The notes under the pieces: model-generated
Told to the model about the DNA's origin: nothing
Seen by the model: only the letters and a program-made list of their open reading frames with translations
The model's database searches: none
Part shown: piece by piece, positions 46,548 through 55,981 of the stretch
How the letters are laid out: each line of letters begins with the position of its first letter
How positions within the stretch are numbered: the stretch's first letter is position 1
Source: Sphingopyxis sp. FD7
GTDB lineage: Bacteria > Pseudomonadota > Alphaproteobacteria > Sphingomonadales > Sphingomonadaceae
Length of the DNA stretch: 64,000 nucleotides
Assembly (NCBI RefSeq): GCF_003609835.1
Contig: NZ_AP017898.1
Location: 1,550,001 to 1,614,000, forward strand
Reading direction: 5' to 3'
Position numbers and translations under genes: made by a program

Positions 46548-49500
46548 TCAGCGCAGCAGATCGGGCAGGTCGTAGAGGAGCCTCAACGCGTCGGACCAGC
46601 CGACGTCGGAGAACAGGCGTAGGATTTCGACAAGCGCGGCACGGCGGTTGTCGTCCTCGAAGATCGAGCGATGATCGGCGATATAGCGAGTCACCATCCG
46701 CACGATGACTGGAGCCGCCAGGCTTTCGTGATGATAACCTTCGCGCGCCGCCGATCCTGTCAACAGCGCATGCAGCGCATCGAAAACGCCAGCGGGATCG
46801 CCGGGGATCAAAAACTCATAGAGTTCGACCAGATGGTGGTGCGTCGACGGTTCATGCGATGCCGCCAAAAGCGCCAGAACTAGGCGATAGTCGTCGAGGA
46901 ACCGCCGCATCGTTTCCGCCGACATCAGACCCAACGCGGCTTCGCGATTGTCGGCATGCGCACCCGAGCCGAAATAGAGCTGGTTCATCAGATGCCCGAT
47001 GATCGACTCTGCGGCTCGATAGGTCGCAACGGCAGTATCGCGCGCGTCGCCCTCGACCTGACCCTGCGTCACGGCGGCATGGCTGGCGGCCGCTGCTGCG
47101 GAACAGGCCTCTAATATGATCATGGCTGCCTGCTGTGAGCGATCGGACAGACCCACGTCGCATTCCTCGCCGCTCGCATAGCGCGTGAAGAACGCGCCGC
47201 GCAGCATCGACAGGAACGAGGTGAGATATTCGCGATGCGCGGCCGGATCGCCGGCCCAGGCGGTCAGCCAATCGAGCGCGACCGGCTCTTCCTGCCAGCA
47301 CCAGAGCTGCGCGGTCACGCCGCCGAGCTGCTCGGCGACCTTGTCGCGCCCCGGCTTGTCGTCGCGCTCGATCGTCTCGCGACGGGCGCGAACGATCTCG
47401 ATGATCGACTTGCACTTCTCGACATCGCGCCAGGTGAAGCGCGGAATGACATAGTGCAGGAAGGAACTCAGAACCCCGGTATGCGGCTCGTCGCGGGCGA
47501 TGCGTTCAGCCAGCTCCCACATCTTGGGGAGTGCGATGCGGCTCAGCACTTGTATGCTCTGCGCGGCCTGCAAACGGACCTGCGGCACGGGGTCGGCGAG
47601 GATCGCGTCGAACATCTCGACGATCTCGCCATGGGCTTCGCCAAAGCGATCGGCGAGCGAGACATAGGCGTCGGCCGCATAGACGCGGACTTCCCAATTG
47701 CCCCAGCTCAGGCTCGAATTCTCGTCGCCACTCTCCTTGGTCTCCGGAAAGCGGCTCGCCCACAAACGGCGGAGCACGGCGAGTAGCTGCTCCATCGACG
47801 GCATGCCGTCGACGCCCGGCGCGTAGGCCGCCGCGCCCGCGATGCGCTCGACCGCATTGCTGATATGCCCCCAAACCGGTTGCTCGACCTTGGCGTCCAG
47901 AGCAGCGGCATTGGCATCCCAGAATGCGAGCGTCTCGACAGCCGCAGCCCACAGCTCTGCGAACGCGGCACCTTCACTGGCGGACGGTGTCGCCTGCACC
48001 TTCTCGTAAAGCGCCTCGGATAGGGCTAGCATCTGCGCGTCGATGCCCTCGTCGACGTCGACGCCTTCGCCCGCGAGCAGGCTGCGCGTGATACCGCGCG
48101 AGGATCCCCAGCTTACCGTCATCGACCGGGTCGGCGGATTACCGGCGAGGTCTCCAGCCGCGTCCAGTTCATCGCGGAAGGCGCGCATCGCCTCGGTGGC
48201 AATCGCTTCCGCATCGACCAGCGACAGCCAGCGGCTCAGCGTGCGCCGCCACCAGCGTTGCTCGTCCTCGTCGCTGAAAAGATCAGATCGCAGCGCTTGC
48301 GCTTCGAACGCCGCACGCTCATCTAGAGTGCGCGAGGGATAGACCGCCGCCAAGAACCGCACCGCTTCGCGGACGATGTCTTCGTGCGCCAGGATCGTGA
48401 CGTTGCTGGCGAACGGCCAAAGCAGGTCGCCGACCTCATCCACGCGCTCGGCGCCAACGCCCAAGATCCGCGTCCATATGGCCGGTCCCGCATAATCGCT
48501 CGCGGCCGCCTCGACCGTCGTGGCGAACGCCTCGGGCGCGCAGCCCCGCAGGTGTGCGACCAGGTGCGCCAGAACGTCGTCGTCTTGGGTGCCGTGACGG
48601 CCCTCAGGGTCGTCCCACGCGTCAAACGTATAGTCGCGGCCCAAAAGATCGAATGGCGCGCGGTCTTCGATCGCCACCCGTTCGCGATCATCGCCGAGCG
48701 GCATCGCACGGTCGGTGTCGCCGAGCGCCGCTTCGACGATCGCGCGCGTGCCGAGCGACGCCGACAGTTCCAGCAGCCGGGTTACGCGCCGGCCGAGATC
48801 ATAGCGACAGCTCTGATAATCCTGCCGGCGGTTCGACGAGAGCGGCATGATGCGGCTCACCTGCCCGCCGAAGTGGGAGGTACTGTCGTCGGTTATGTTG
48901 GACGAATAGAGCATACGGTATATTTCGATCGCGAAGTCGGGATCGGTCCGAGCGATTGGCATGATCTGTTCGGAGAGCCAGCGGGCTTCGCGATCGGCAT
49001 TGGCCGAGAAATGCGGTTCGCGCAGAATTCGGTCGAGCAACGCGCGCGATGCGGGGGGATCGGAGGCGAAGCTTTTCCCGACAAAACGGATCGCACTGGT
49101 CGAAGTCTGCTGCATCGGCGGATCGGCCGCCCAGGCAAAGGCGAGCAGCGCCCGCGACGCGCGCCCGAACACCTCAAGCAACTCGGTTTCGGCGAGGTCG
49201 GCCTTTTCGAACAGCGTATGGAGCAGGAAGCGCGTCGCATCAGACAGATCGCGCGATCCGGTGGCGATTGCCGCATCGGCGATGTGTGCCCAAGCGATCG
49301 CCTCGCTTGCCACCACGCTACCGGCCAAGTCGACCGCAAGCCCGACAAACCGGGCGAGCCTGGACAGCTTCGTCGCCAGCGCTTCGTCGGTCGGGCGCTC
49401 CGCAATCAAGGCTACCAGCCCCGCAATATCGGCGGCCGTCGCGACGCGATCGATCGCTGTCCGCAGGGCGACGTTGGCGAGCACCGGATCGACTGCAGGA

Positions 49501-51479
49501 TCGGCATAGATGTCGGCGACGAGCCGCCAGACCTGCGCTTTGCCATCGGCATCCTGGCGCCACAGCCGCTCGATCGCAAAGCGCAGGGCCGGCGCAAGCA
49601 TCAGCGCGATCGAGCTGTCGCCGCCGAGCTGTCCGATCAGACGAGCTGGATCGTCCCATTCGAGGAAGAAGCGGCCGGCGACATGGTCGAACAGGACATG
49701 GTGGGCGAAGCTGACAAGGTCGCCGGTATCGGTGAGCACGCCGGTCTGGATCACGGCGTCGAGCTGATCGTGCCCGACGACGACCTTGCGCACGGCGAGC
49801 CGGCGCCGGCTGACCATCGCGCCGACCGTCGCCGCCGCGGCCGCATGCAGGGTGGTGCCGGCAAGCCGGCGATCTTCATAGGCATCGATCAGGTCGGACT
49901 GCGTGGCGACGGTGCGGATACTGTCGGGGCTGGCGCCATCGGCGAGCAATTGCGCGGCGAGCGAGAGGTTGAAGACATTGCGGAGCAGATCGCGCAGCTT
50001 GACGGGCGCGGCGCCAAGCAGGCTTCCGAGATCGGCGGCGGCGCCACCGGCCGCATCGAGATCCTCGTCCGCGAGGCGCGGCACCTGAAAGTGCCGAACA
50101 TTGCCCAGACCGGGTTCGGCAAAGGCCGGATCGGGCGGCGATCCCGGCATGGCGTCACGAAACCGGCGCCCATTGCGCAGGTCGAACGTGCGGATCGACG
50201 CAATGACGGCCCAGTCCGTGCCCGAGGCGCGAAGGGTTTCGATCAACTGCGCGAACACGCCTTCGGCGGGTCCGCCGCGCGCGGCGTCGAGGGCATCGAT
50301 AATGAGGAGCTTGGCGCCCGAACCGGGAGCCGCGTCCAGCACCTCGACCAGTGGATGCTCCAGTCCCAGCTCGGACTGAAGATCGGCGGCGATGGCGACA
50401 CCCGGAAAGCGATCGACCGACAGAAACACGACCGTATCGCCGGCCGCACGGCGCGCCTGCGCCAGCGCGACCAGCGCCCCGGTCTTGCCAGCACCAGGTT
50501 CGCCGATAACGATGAGCGCGCCGGAGTCGACTGCCGCGCTGAGCGGACCATCACTCGCCCGCGCGATCGGGATGCCGCCGGCAATCGGCAGGCGGGTGTG
50601 ACCGGCGAGCCGCGCAAGCTCATCGTCGGTTGCCGCCGACAAGCGGCCAAGATCGGCCGTATAGTCCGCCGCGCCGACGTCATTATGGCCCAGCCGACGA
50701 AGCTCGCGCAGCAATCCGGCCCGGTCCGCGGGCGCGCCGCTGCCGATCATGCCGCGGATGATGGACTTGAGATCGCGCAGCGGCGCGTCGCCGGCGGCTT
50801 CCGACCCGTAGAGCCGGCCGCCAATGAGCCGCGATGCTTCGCGCCAATTGTTTTCGCCCTCGTTCATCGAGAAGCGCACGACGCGGAACAGGCGCGCCAT
50901 CATCGCCAGATCGTCGTCGGTCGGCGGCGTCGCGGAAAGCATCGCCCACGCGCGCCGAGCATGGGTTTCGAACAGATCGAGTGCGTCGCGCTCGGCCAAC
51001 GACCGCCCGGCCTTGGTCGTGGTCCAGGTTCCGCCGAGGTCGAACGCGCGGCACCCGCGTTCAAGCGCGTCGAGCGACCGCGGTGCGTCGGCAGCCACCG
51101 CCAGTACCGCACGCGCCTTGACCGGATCGATCGCGGTCCCGGCATCGCGGGCATCGATCATCAGCCGCGCTAGCTGGCTGATCGTCTTGCCCAGTGGACT
51201 CTTGGGGCTTTTCGCAAGACCCGCGCTAGTCTTACTCTGGAGGTCGATGCGGCTGGCGTCATCCTGATCCAGCCGGATGTCGTCGAGCCCGTCGCCGGTT
51301 TCGAGCTGGATTGTGGTCGGCAGCGGCACATTTGCGAGACCGAAGCGCCCGCCGACCGGCACGCGCGCGAGTAGATGCGCAGCGAGCCAAGTGCCGACCT
51401 CGGCTTGGAAGTCCATTCCGGCTTCGGTTGCCCGCCCACCCGCGCTCATTTTAGGTGCGGGGGCCGCTTCGCTGGTCAA
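46548..51479 (-). CDS. STAND-type NTPase with nuclease-like N-terminus (Avs-like defence candidate)
   Basis: This 1643-residue protein seems to have three parts. Residues about 20-100 look like a PD-(D/E)xK or Cap4-type nuclease: MDFQAEVGTWL, DDIRL (66-70) and IDLQSK (78-83) give the acidic/QxK spacing. Residues about 300-560 form a P-loop domain with Walker A GEPGAGKT (326-333) and Walker B LLIIDALDA (391-399), then a winged-helix end (VSFAHHVLFDHVAGRFFL). The last 1000 residues are alpha-helical, HEAT/TPR-like repeats. That is the general plan of antiviral STAND proteins, where the repeats sense a phage part and release the nuclease. The start is TTG 51479, preceded by AGAGGA at a good distance. 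Function is inferred only. Confidence 0.7.
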   Translation of the reverse strand: MTSEAAPAPKMSAGGRATEAGMDFQAEVGTWLAAHLLARVPVGGRFGLANVPLPTTIQLETGDGLDDIRLDQDDASRIDLQSKTSAGLAKSPKSPLGKTISQLARLMIDARDAGTAIDPVKARAVLAVAADAPRSLDALERGCRAFDLGGTWTTTKAGRSLAERDALDLFETHARRAWAMLSATPPTDDDLAMMARLFRVVRFSMNEGENNWREASRLIGGRLYGSEAAGDAPLRDLKSIIRGMIGSGAPADRAGLLRELRRLGHNDVGAADYTADLGRLSAATDDELARLAGHTRLPIAGGIPIARASDGPLSAAVDSGALIVIGEPGAGKTGALVALAQARRAAGDTVVFLSVDRFPGVAIAADLQSELGLEHPLVEVLDAAPGSGAKLLIIDALDAARGGPAEGVFAQLIETLRASGTDWAVIASIRTFDLRNGRRFRDAMPGSPPDPAFAEPGLGNVRHFQVPRLADEDLDAAGGAAADLGSLLGAAPVKLRDLLRNVFNLSLAAQLLADGASPDSIRTVATQSDLIDAYEDRRLAGTTLHAAAAATVGAMVSRRRLAVRKVVVGHDQLDAVIQTGVLTDTGDLVSFAHHVLFDHVAGRFFLEWDDPARLIGQLGGDSSIALMLAPALRFAIERLWRQDADGKAQVWRLVADIYADPAVDPVLANVALRTAIDRVATAADIAGLVALIAERPTDEALATKLSRLARFVGLAVDLAGSVVASEAIAWAHIADAAIATGSRDLSDATRFLLHTLFEKADLAETELLEVFGRASRALLAFAWAADPPMQQTSTSAIRFVGKSFASDPPASRALLDRILREPHFSANADREARWLSEQIMPIARTDPDFAIEIYRMLYSSNITDDSTSHFGGQVSRIMPLSSNRRQDYQSCRYDLGRRVTRLLELSASLGTRAIVEAALGDTDRAMPLGDDRERVAIEDRAPFDLLGRDYTFDAWDDPEGRHGTQDDDVLAHLVAHLRGCAPEAFATTVEAAASDYAGPAIWTRILGVGAERVDEVGDLLWPFASNVTILAHEDIVREAVRFLAAVYPSRTLDERAAFEAQALRSDLFSDEDEQRWWRRTLSRWLSLVDAEAIATEAMRAFRDELDAAGDLAGNPPTRSMTVSWGSSRGITRSLLAGEGVDVDEGIDAQMLALSEALYEKVQATPSASEGAAFAELWAAAVETLAFWDANAAALDAKVEQPVWGHISNAVERIAGAAAYAPGVDGMPSMEQLLAVLRRLWASRFPETKESGDENSSLSWGNWEVRVYAADAYVSLADRFGEAHGEIVEMFDAILADPVPQVRLQAAQSIQVLSRIALPKMWELAERIARDEPHTGVLSSFLHYVIPRFTWRDVEKCKSIIEIVRARRETIERDDKPGRDKVAEQLGGVTAQLWCWQEEPVALDWLTAWAGDPAAHREYLTSFLSMLRGAFFTRYASGEECDVGLSDRSQQAAMIILEACSAAAAASHAAVTQGQVEGDARDTAVATYRAAESIIGHLMNQLYFGSGAHADNREAALGLMSAETMRRFLDDYRLVLALLAASHEPSTHHHLVELYEFLIPGDPAGVFDALHALLTGSAAREGYHHESLAAPVIVRMVTRYIADHRSIFEDDNRRAALVEILRLFSDVGWSDALRLLYDLPDLLR

Positions 51480-52805
51480 TTGCGTTCCTCTATTGATATA
51501 GCGTCGCCCATTATTTCGTCAGAACAAAAGCAGTTCTGATTAGGTCCCGGCTTCGATCTAGGTAAGTGTTTGCCCTTTTCCGTTATACGAACCGAGATCA
51601 GGATTTCGAGACATCGAATTTTTGGTCGCAGAAAATTCCATTCTGCAGCGCGTTGTCGCAAAGCTGCCTTCCACGAACTCACCAGTATATTGCGACCACT
51701 TCGACGTCGAGAAGGTTTGCTTCTTCCATTTGGGCTTCAAGATTATCCGGTCCAGTCAAGTGTCGCCTCTCTTGAGATGGCTGCGGGAACAGTGGGATTT
51801 CCAAGCTGTTTCGAATGTTCTCACGCAGTTCCAAATCGGCGGACGACTCGATTGTCAGACCAGTGCGGTCTTCGATCATCGCCCTGACGGATGCGAACGC
51901 CGACCTTTGCCCCTCAGCGGTAAAACCGTCGACAGCAAGGCTGGCGATCGCCCGATCCAACTCGGAGAGCTGGTCACTGGTGAGGCCATGATCGATTTGC
52001 CCAAGCAACTTATCCTGGTACTTGGCCAAGGCAAAAGTCAGCTTTGCGGTTGCTGGGTCCATGCTTTCTTCACTTCGACCGCTGGTCGATTGCAACATCG
52101 CAGTCCGGCTGGCGACCTCGATCTGCTTGGCTAAATCTGGAGCCAGTTCCTTGAAAATATCTGCGGCCTTTATCGGGTTCCAATCGTTTTGAATGCCATT
52201 CTTTGATAGCCTGCATAATATAGTGAACTCGTTGTCGGCGAACAATATTCTGCGAATATCTTTCCAGTAGCCTAGATGCTCTGTAACGCCAACGATTCTC
52301 AAGAGTGAAAAATCACCGTTCAAGTTTCTGGCGACACCCTTGTGAACTATAAATTTTTCTGCACCGCGCTCAATTACCAGATAGTCTGATACTACTCCGT
52401 CTACCGGTATTAGGCCAGCCAGTAGCTTACTGACTATTTTATTGGCATTCTTCGCTTGATACAGATCCTTAAATTTAACGTGATCCATGAAAAGCATTGG
52501 ACTTTCATCAAACATTTCGGAAAACTCAGCTATCATGGAGCTGATCTGAAAGATCCACGACGCCGACAATTTGACCTTGAACTCGACCAGATCGCCTCTC
52601 GCCAAATCTCCAGCATTGTGAATTGCCTTGGAGAATTTACCCGAAAATAGATCCTCGAGTGAGTCTGCCGCTTCGATAGCTTCTATCGGCTGTATTTTCC
52701 GGAGCTTGGGCAGCTTATGCAGTTCGCGGAAAAGCGATTGAGCAGTAGCCTTCCGCAGTGTTTGCAGGGCACTGCTATTAGTGGTTTGAAATCGGGAGCT
52801 GATCT

Positions 52806-54104
52806 GGACACCCGCAAAAACCCCTCGCGTTTGGGGCCATGATCTGATTCACTCTGTGCATTGGACGGAGAGGTTTGATGCACTCACGCAGCCTGTTTTC
52901 GCTGGCGGAGCACCTGGAGCGGCTGAGCAAGGACGGCGACCCGCTGGAGGTTTTGGCGGGCACGGTGGAGTTCGAGCGTTTCCGGCCGCTGTTGACCAAG
53001 GGCCTCGGTTATAGTGACGGCGCCAAGGGCGGCCGGCCAGCCTTCGATCCTGTGGCGATGTTCAAGGTACTGGTGGTTCAGGCGCAGCATAATCTGTCGG
53101 ATGCGCGGATGGAGTTCATGATCCGGGATCGGCTGAGCTGGATGCGCTTCTTCGGCTTCGACCTTGGCGGCGCGATGCCAGACGAAAACACCATCCGCCA
53201 CTATCGCAACCGGCTCACACAGAGCGGCACGCTCGAGGCTTTGATGCAGGCGTTCGAGCAGCAACTGCGCGAGGCGGGATATCTGGCGATGGGCGGTCAG
53301 ATCGTCGATGCCACGCTGGTGCCCGCGCCCAAGCAGCGCAACACCGAGGACGAGAAGGCCGCGATCAAGGCGGGCAAGTCGGCAAGGCAGATCTGGCGCG
53401 GCAAGCCGAACAAGGCGCACCAAAAGGATGTCGACGCGCGCTGGACGGTGAAGATAGGGGGCAAGGTCCGCCATCGTCCCGATGGGACGCCGCTGCCGCA
53501 GATCGCCACGCCGGTGTTCGGCTACAAGTCGCATATCAGCATCGATCGGCGCTACGGCTTTATCCGCAAAGCAACCGTCACCTCGGCAGCCGACAGCGAC
53601 GGGCGCCAGTTGCGCAGGGTGATCGACACGAGCAACACCGCTGGCGATGTCTGGGCAGACAGCGCCTATCGCAGCAGCAAGAACGAGGCATGGCTCAAGG
53701 CCAACATGCTCAAGAGCCGCATTCATCGCCGCAAGCCCAAGGGCAAGCCGATGCCCGAGCGCATGGCGCGGGCCAATGCGGCAAAGTCAGCGATCCGGGC
53801 ACGGGTCGAGCATGTCTTTGCGCACCAGAAAAACCGCTATGGCCTGTTCATCCGCACCATCGGCATTGCCCGTGCTCAGGCCAAACTCACGCTCGCCAAC
53901 CTCGCCTACAACTTCGACCGCCTGATCTTCCACGAACGGCGCGCAGCCACGGCATAGGTGCGCCCGAAATCCGCAGCAGCGGATGAAAAGCCCATCAAAA
54001 CCAGCGCAAAAAGGACAATCTGTCCGCACAAACGGTCATCCTGTAGGCATCATGCCGCACCGCGGCCAATCAAGTCGCCAAAATCACGGTTGTTGCGGGT
54101 GTCC
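52806..54104 (+). mobile_element. IS5-family insertion sequence
   Basis: The 1299-base element has perfect 12-base inverted ends (GGACACCCGCAA) with weaker similarity beyond, a four-base target duplication ATCT (52802-52805, 54105-54108) and a single transposase gene. It is inserted in the DUF6414-like gene in the opposite direction to that gene. Its GC is higher than that of the interrupted gene. Confidence 0.93.
52878..53957 (+). CDS. IS5-family transposase
   Basis: The 359-residue protein shows the DUF772 part (GGRPAFDPVAMFKVLVVQ), the first acidic region (GGQIVDATLVPAPKQRN), the second (VWADSAYRS) and the third (RARVEHVFAHQK), which form the DDE site. It is full length. I use ATG 52878; TTG 52875 is in frame just before it. 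Confidence 0.94.
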   Translation: MHSRSLFSLAEHLERLSKDGDPLEVLAGTVEFERFRPLLTKGLGYSDGAKGGRPAFDPVAMFKVLVVQAQHNLSDARMEFMIRDRLSWMRFFGFDLGGAMPDENTIRHYRNRLTQSGTLEALMQAFEQQLREAGYLAMGGQIVDATLVPAPKQRNTEDEKAAIKAGKSARQIWRGKPNKAHQKDVDARWTVKIGGKVRHRPDGTPLPQIATPVFGYKSHISIDRRYGFIRKATVTSAADSDGRQLRRVIDTSNTAGDVWADSAYRSSKNEAWLKANMLKSRIHRRKPKGKPMPERMARANAAKSAIRARVEHVFAHQKNRYGLFIRTIGIARAQAKLTLANLAYNFDRLIFHERRAATA

Positions 54105-54352
54105 ATCTCGGCAGAAGGTAAAACCGGGCTGTTTGTTGAAATTTTTCCGCCGGTCTCTGAGATTTTCTCATTTCCCATCTGCGACGTGATGTTCTCGGTG
54201 ATCTCGCCTTTCTGCGAAGCTAAAAGACTACCAAGGCTGACTTCGTCCAGGTAAACAAACTCTCTCAAAGGTTCCGATGCTTCTTCCGGACCTTTGCCAA
54301 GTTCAACGTTTTTACGCCCTATCCAGGGGAATTTACGCTTGAAACTAATCAT

Positions 54353-55582
54353 CTACGACCGGCTTTCCATTTTTCGATCGGGTCGGCGCGCAACGCGTTC
54401 GTAAGCTTGGGCCATATCTTCGCCAGCGATCCGCGAGCGTCTATCTGATGCGGCGATCATGGCGGCTTCCGTCCAGATTGACGTCAGGCGAGCAGCCGAC
54501 CAATCGTGCGACCTTATAGCGATATCGACGAGGGGGAGGTCTTCCGAGCATTGGATTCTACGGGCGCCGATTCGAAGAATTTCAAGACGATCCAGAATGG
54601 TTGGAAGTCCAAACTCGATCTCCCAGTCGAAGCGGCCAGGCCGGGTGAGGGCTGGGTCGAGAGCGTCGGCTCTGTTTGTGGCGGCTATGACGACCGTCGC
54701 ATTTTTGCTGGAATCGAAACCATCCATCAGAGTCAGAAACTGCGCTACAAGTCGACGGGATGCTTCGTGGGAGTCTCCTGTTCGGCTTTCCGCAATACTG
54801 TCTATCTCGTCAAAGAAAATGATCGACTTTCCCGAGTCCGAGTTTTTTGCGTGATCGAAGATTTTACGGAGCAAATCTTCGGTATCTCCAACCCATTTGC
54901 TGACGATCGATGGACCGCTTATGTCGTAAAAATTCGCACCAGCTTGATTCGCGATGATCCGCGCCAGATGTGTTTTCCCGGTTCCAGGGGGGCCTGTGAA
55001 AAGTATGCCCTTGACGGGACGAGCTCCAATGGCTTCGAGTTCGGCATGACGTTCGAGCTGGGTCTCAATGAGTTCCTTTGCTCGAATGACCACATCTCGG
55101 TACCCGCCAAAATCATCGAACGTCAAACCATCACTTTGAGGCCGGACCAAAAATGAACCTGGCGAAATTTGTTCGTCTGCGGGGTGTTGACGTACCCGGA
55201 GTGGCTCCTGTGCAACCACGCGGTTGATTGCTGACGTCGAACTATCGATTTCGACGGTAAAGTCCGGCTTCACCTCCAAATTGCTCGGATTTCCTAAGAC
55301 CAGAAGGGCGTTCCCGGACTCTCCGAGGATGGTTCCGTCATCCAGAATCGTTCTGACAACTGAGGTGAGAAGAGACCGAGGCCAGACCTCTTCAGGGACG
55401 ATTACCCATCCTTCGTTATTGGACAGAATAACGTCATTCTTCGCCAATGTACCTAGTTCGATATTGGTCAGGCGAGCAGTTCTTCCATCGGCGTACCTGA
55501 CGAAAACTGTCCCGGACTCTTCGTCGATATGGATGACACGGAAAAGGTCGCCCTTGATTTCGGCGCTATCAGCTCGGCTCAT
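54353..55582 (-). CDS. AAA+ ATPase partner of the DUF6414-like protein
   Basis: The 409-residue protein has an N-terminal beta-rich part (1 to about 150), which may be an OB-like or Cdc48-N-like barrel, and one classical AAA domain: Walker A GPPGTGKT (197-204), Walker B IIFFDEID (254-261), sensor Asn303 in ATNRAD, arginine fingers in LTRPGRFDWE, and a C-terminal helical lid. It resembles proteasome-activating or Cdc48-type unfoldases with one ring. GC is clearly lower than in the core genes, a sign of transfer. It is directly followed by the DUF6414-like gene and starts in an ATGA overlap with a 90-codon frame. Substrate and role are unknown; defence or protein quality control is possible. 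Confidence 0.82.
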   Translation of the reverse strand: MSRADSAEIKGDLFRVIHIDEESGTVFVRYADGRTARLTNIELGTLAKNDVILSNNEGWVIVPEEVWPRSLLTSVVRTILDDGTILGESGNALLVLGNPSNLEVKPDFTVEIDSSTSAINRVVAQEPLRVRQHPADEQISPGSFLVRPQSDGLTFDDFGGYRDVVIRAKELIETQLERHAELEAIGARPVKGILFTGPPGTGKTHLARIIANQAGANFYDISGPSIVSKWVGDTEDLLRKIFDHAKNSDSGKSIIFFDEIDSIAESRTGDSHEASRRLVAQFLTLMDGFDSSKNATVVIAATNRADALDPALTRPGRFDWEIEFGLPTILDRLEILRIGARRIQCSEDLPLVDIAIRSHDWSAARLTSIWTEAAMIAASDRRSRIAGEDMAQAYERVARRPDRKMESRS

Positions 55583-55851
55583 ACAACCCAGCCTACACTC
55601 ACGCTGAATTCGGTGGAAGCCTGTACAAGCTTTCTGATTGAAGACGAGCTGCTAGCAGTGCTTGATCTATTACCGTCTTTGGCCAAAAGTGAATGTAGGT
55701 CAGGTTTTGACAGCTCCATTGCAGTCGGGGAACGACAGCTATGTTGGTTCGGGCTGCCGGCAGTCACGCGCCCATTCGGTCGTCGGAGGATCAATCTAGA
55801 AACCCGAAAAAGGCGGACATCCGTGCGTCTTTGTTCTACTGACGATGTCAT
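55579..55851 (-). CDS. Possible 90-residue protein upstream of the AAA+ gene
   Basis: The frame ends in TGA that overlaps the ATG of the AAA+ gene (ATGA), and starts 27 bases after the native stop of the large membrane-protein gene. It would close the gap in the operon. Against it: no clear ribosome binding site, low-complexity Ser-rich sequence (TASSSSSIRK), and no family I recognise. If it is not coding, this 296-base gap is simply the AAA+ promoter region. Confidence 0.35.
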   Translation of the reverse strand: MTSSVEQRRTDVRLFRVSRLILRRPNGRVTAGSPNQHSCRSPTAMELSKPDLHSLLAKDGNRSSTASSSSSIRKLVQASTEFSVSVGWVV

Positions 55852-55878
55852 GGAACAGCATTCTACGGCTATTATTGA

Positions 55879-55981
55879 TCAGCCAGTGGTATCACGACCC
55901 CGTGATTCCTTCGACGTTCTTCTGCTACGAGTGGGTAGCGTCTCCGGAGTATTAGCCATCTGTGTGCCATTACCAGATCTT
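55879..55981 (-). pseudogene. Detached 3' end of the large membrane-protein gene
   Basis: This 103-base piece encodes the native last 34 residues (starting RSGNGTQMANTPE), ending with TGA at 55879-55881. It was cut from the rest of the gene (59724-63157) by the IS256-like element. Both pieces together, counting the CAGATCTT duplication once, give 3537 bases, exactly 1179 codons. Confidence 0.88.

Larger units (their letters stand above)
51679..54352 (-). pseudogene. DUF6414-like protein, split by an IS5-like element
   Basis: The N-terminal 83 codons (54352 down to 54105) begin FKRKFPWIGRKNVELG and include LREFVYLDEVSLGSLLASQKG, a segment I recall from DUF6414 proteins (not checked); shown here are the parts REFVYLDEV and LLASQKG. 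The rest is at 52805 down to 51679. Taking out the IS (52806-54104) and one copy of ATCT leaves 1371 bases, exactly 457 codons, with the seam reading PSAEISSRFQTTNS. The intact protein would have 456 residues. Its ATG follows the AAA+ stop with no gap (TAGATG), so the two genes form one unit. The present gene is disrupted; the C-terminal part may still be made from internal starts. Confidence 0.88.

Noticed and set aside
48384..51173. 929-residue frame opposite the STAND gene
   Set aside because: Antisense shadow; no motifs, and composition is of the mirror type.
51566..52134. Several short plus-strand frames in the DUF6414-like 3' part
   Set aside because: They oppose a frame whose continuity is proven by the IS removal.
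52683..52883. 66-residue minus-strand frame with CKHC and CISC pairs
   Set aside because: It is a chimera of IS end and DUF6414-like DNA in the wrong frame; the correct frame is given by the IS removal.
54506..55156. 216-residue plus-strand frame over the AAA+ gene
   Set aside because: The opposite frame has full Walker A/B and arginine-finger motifs.
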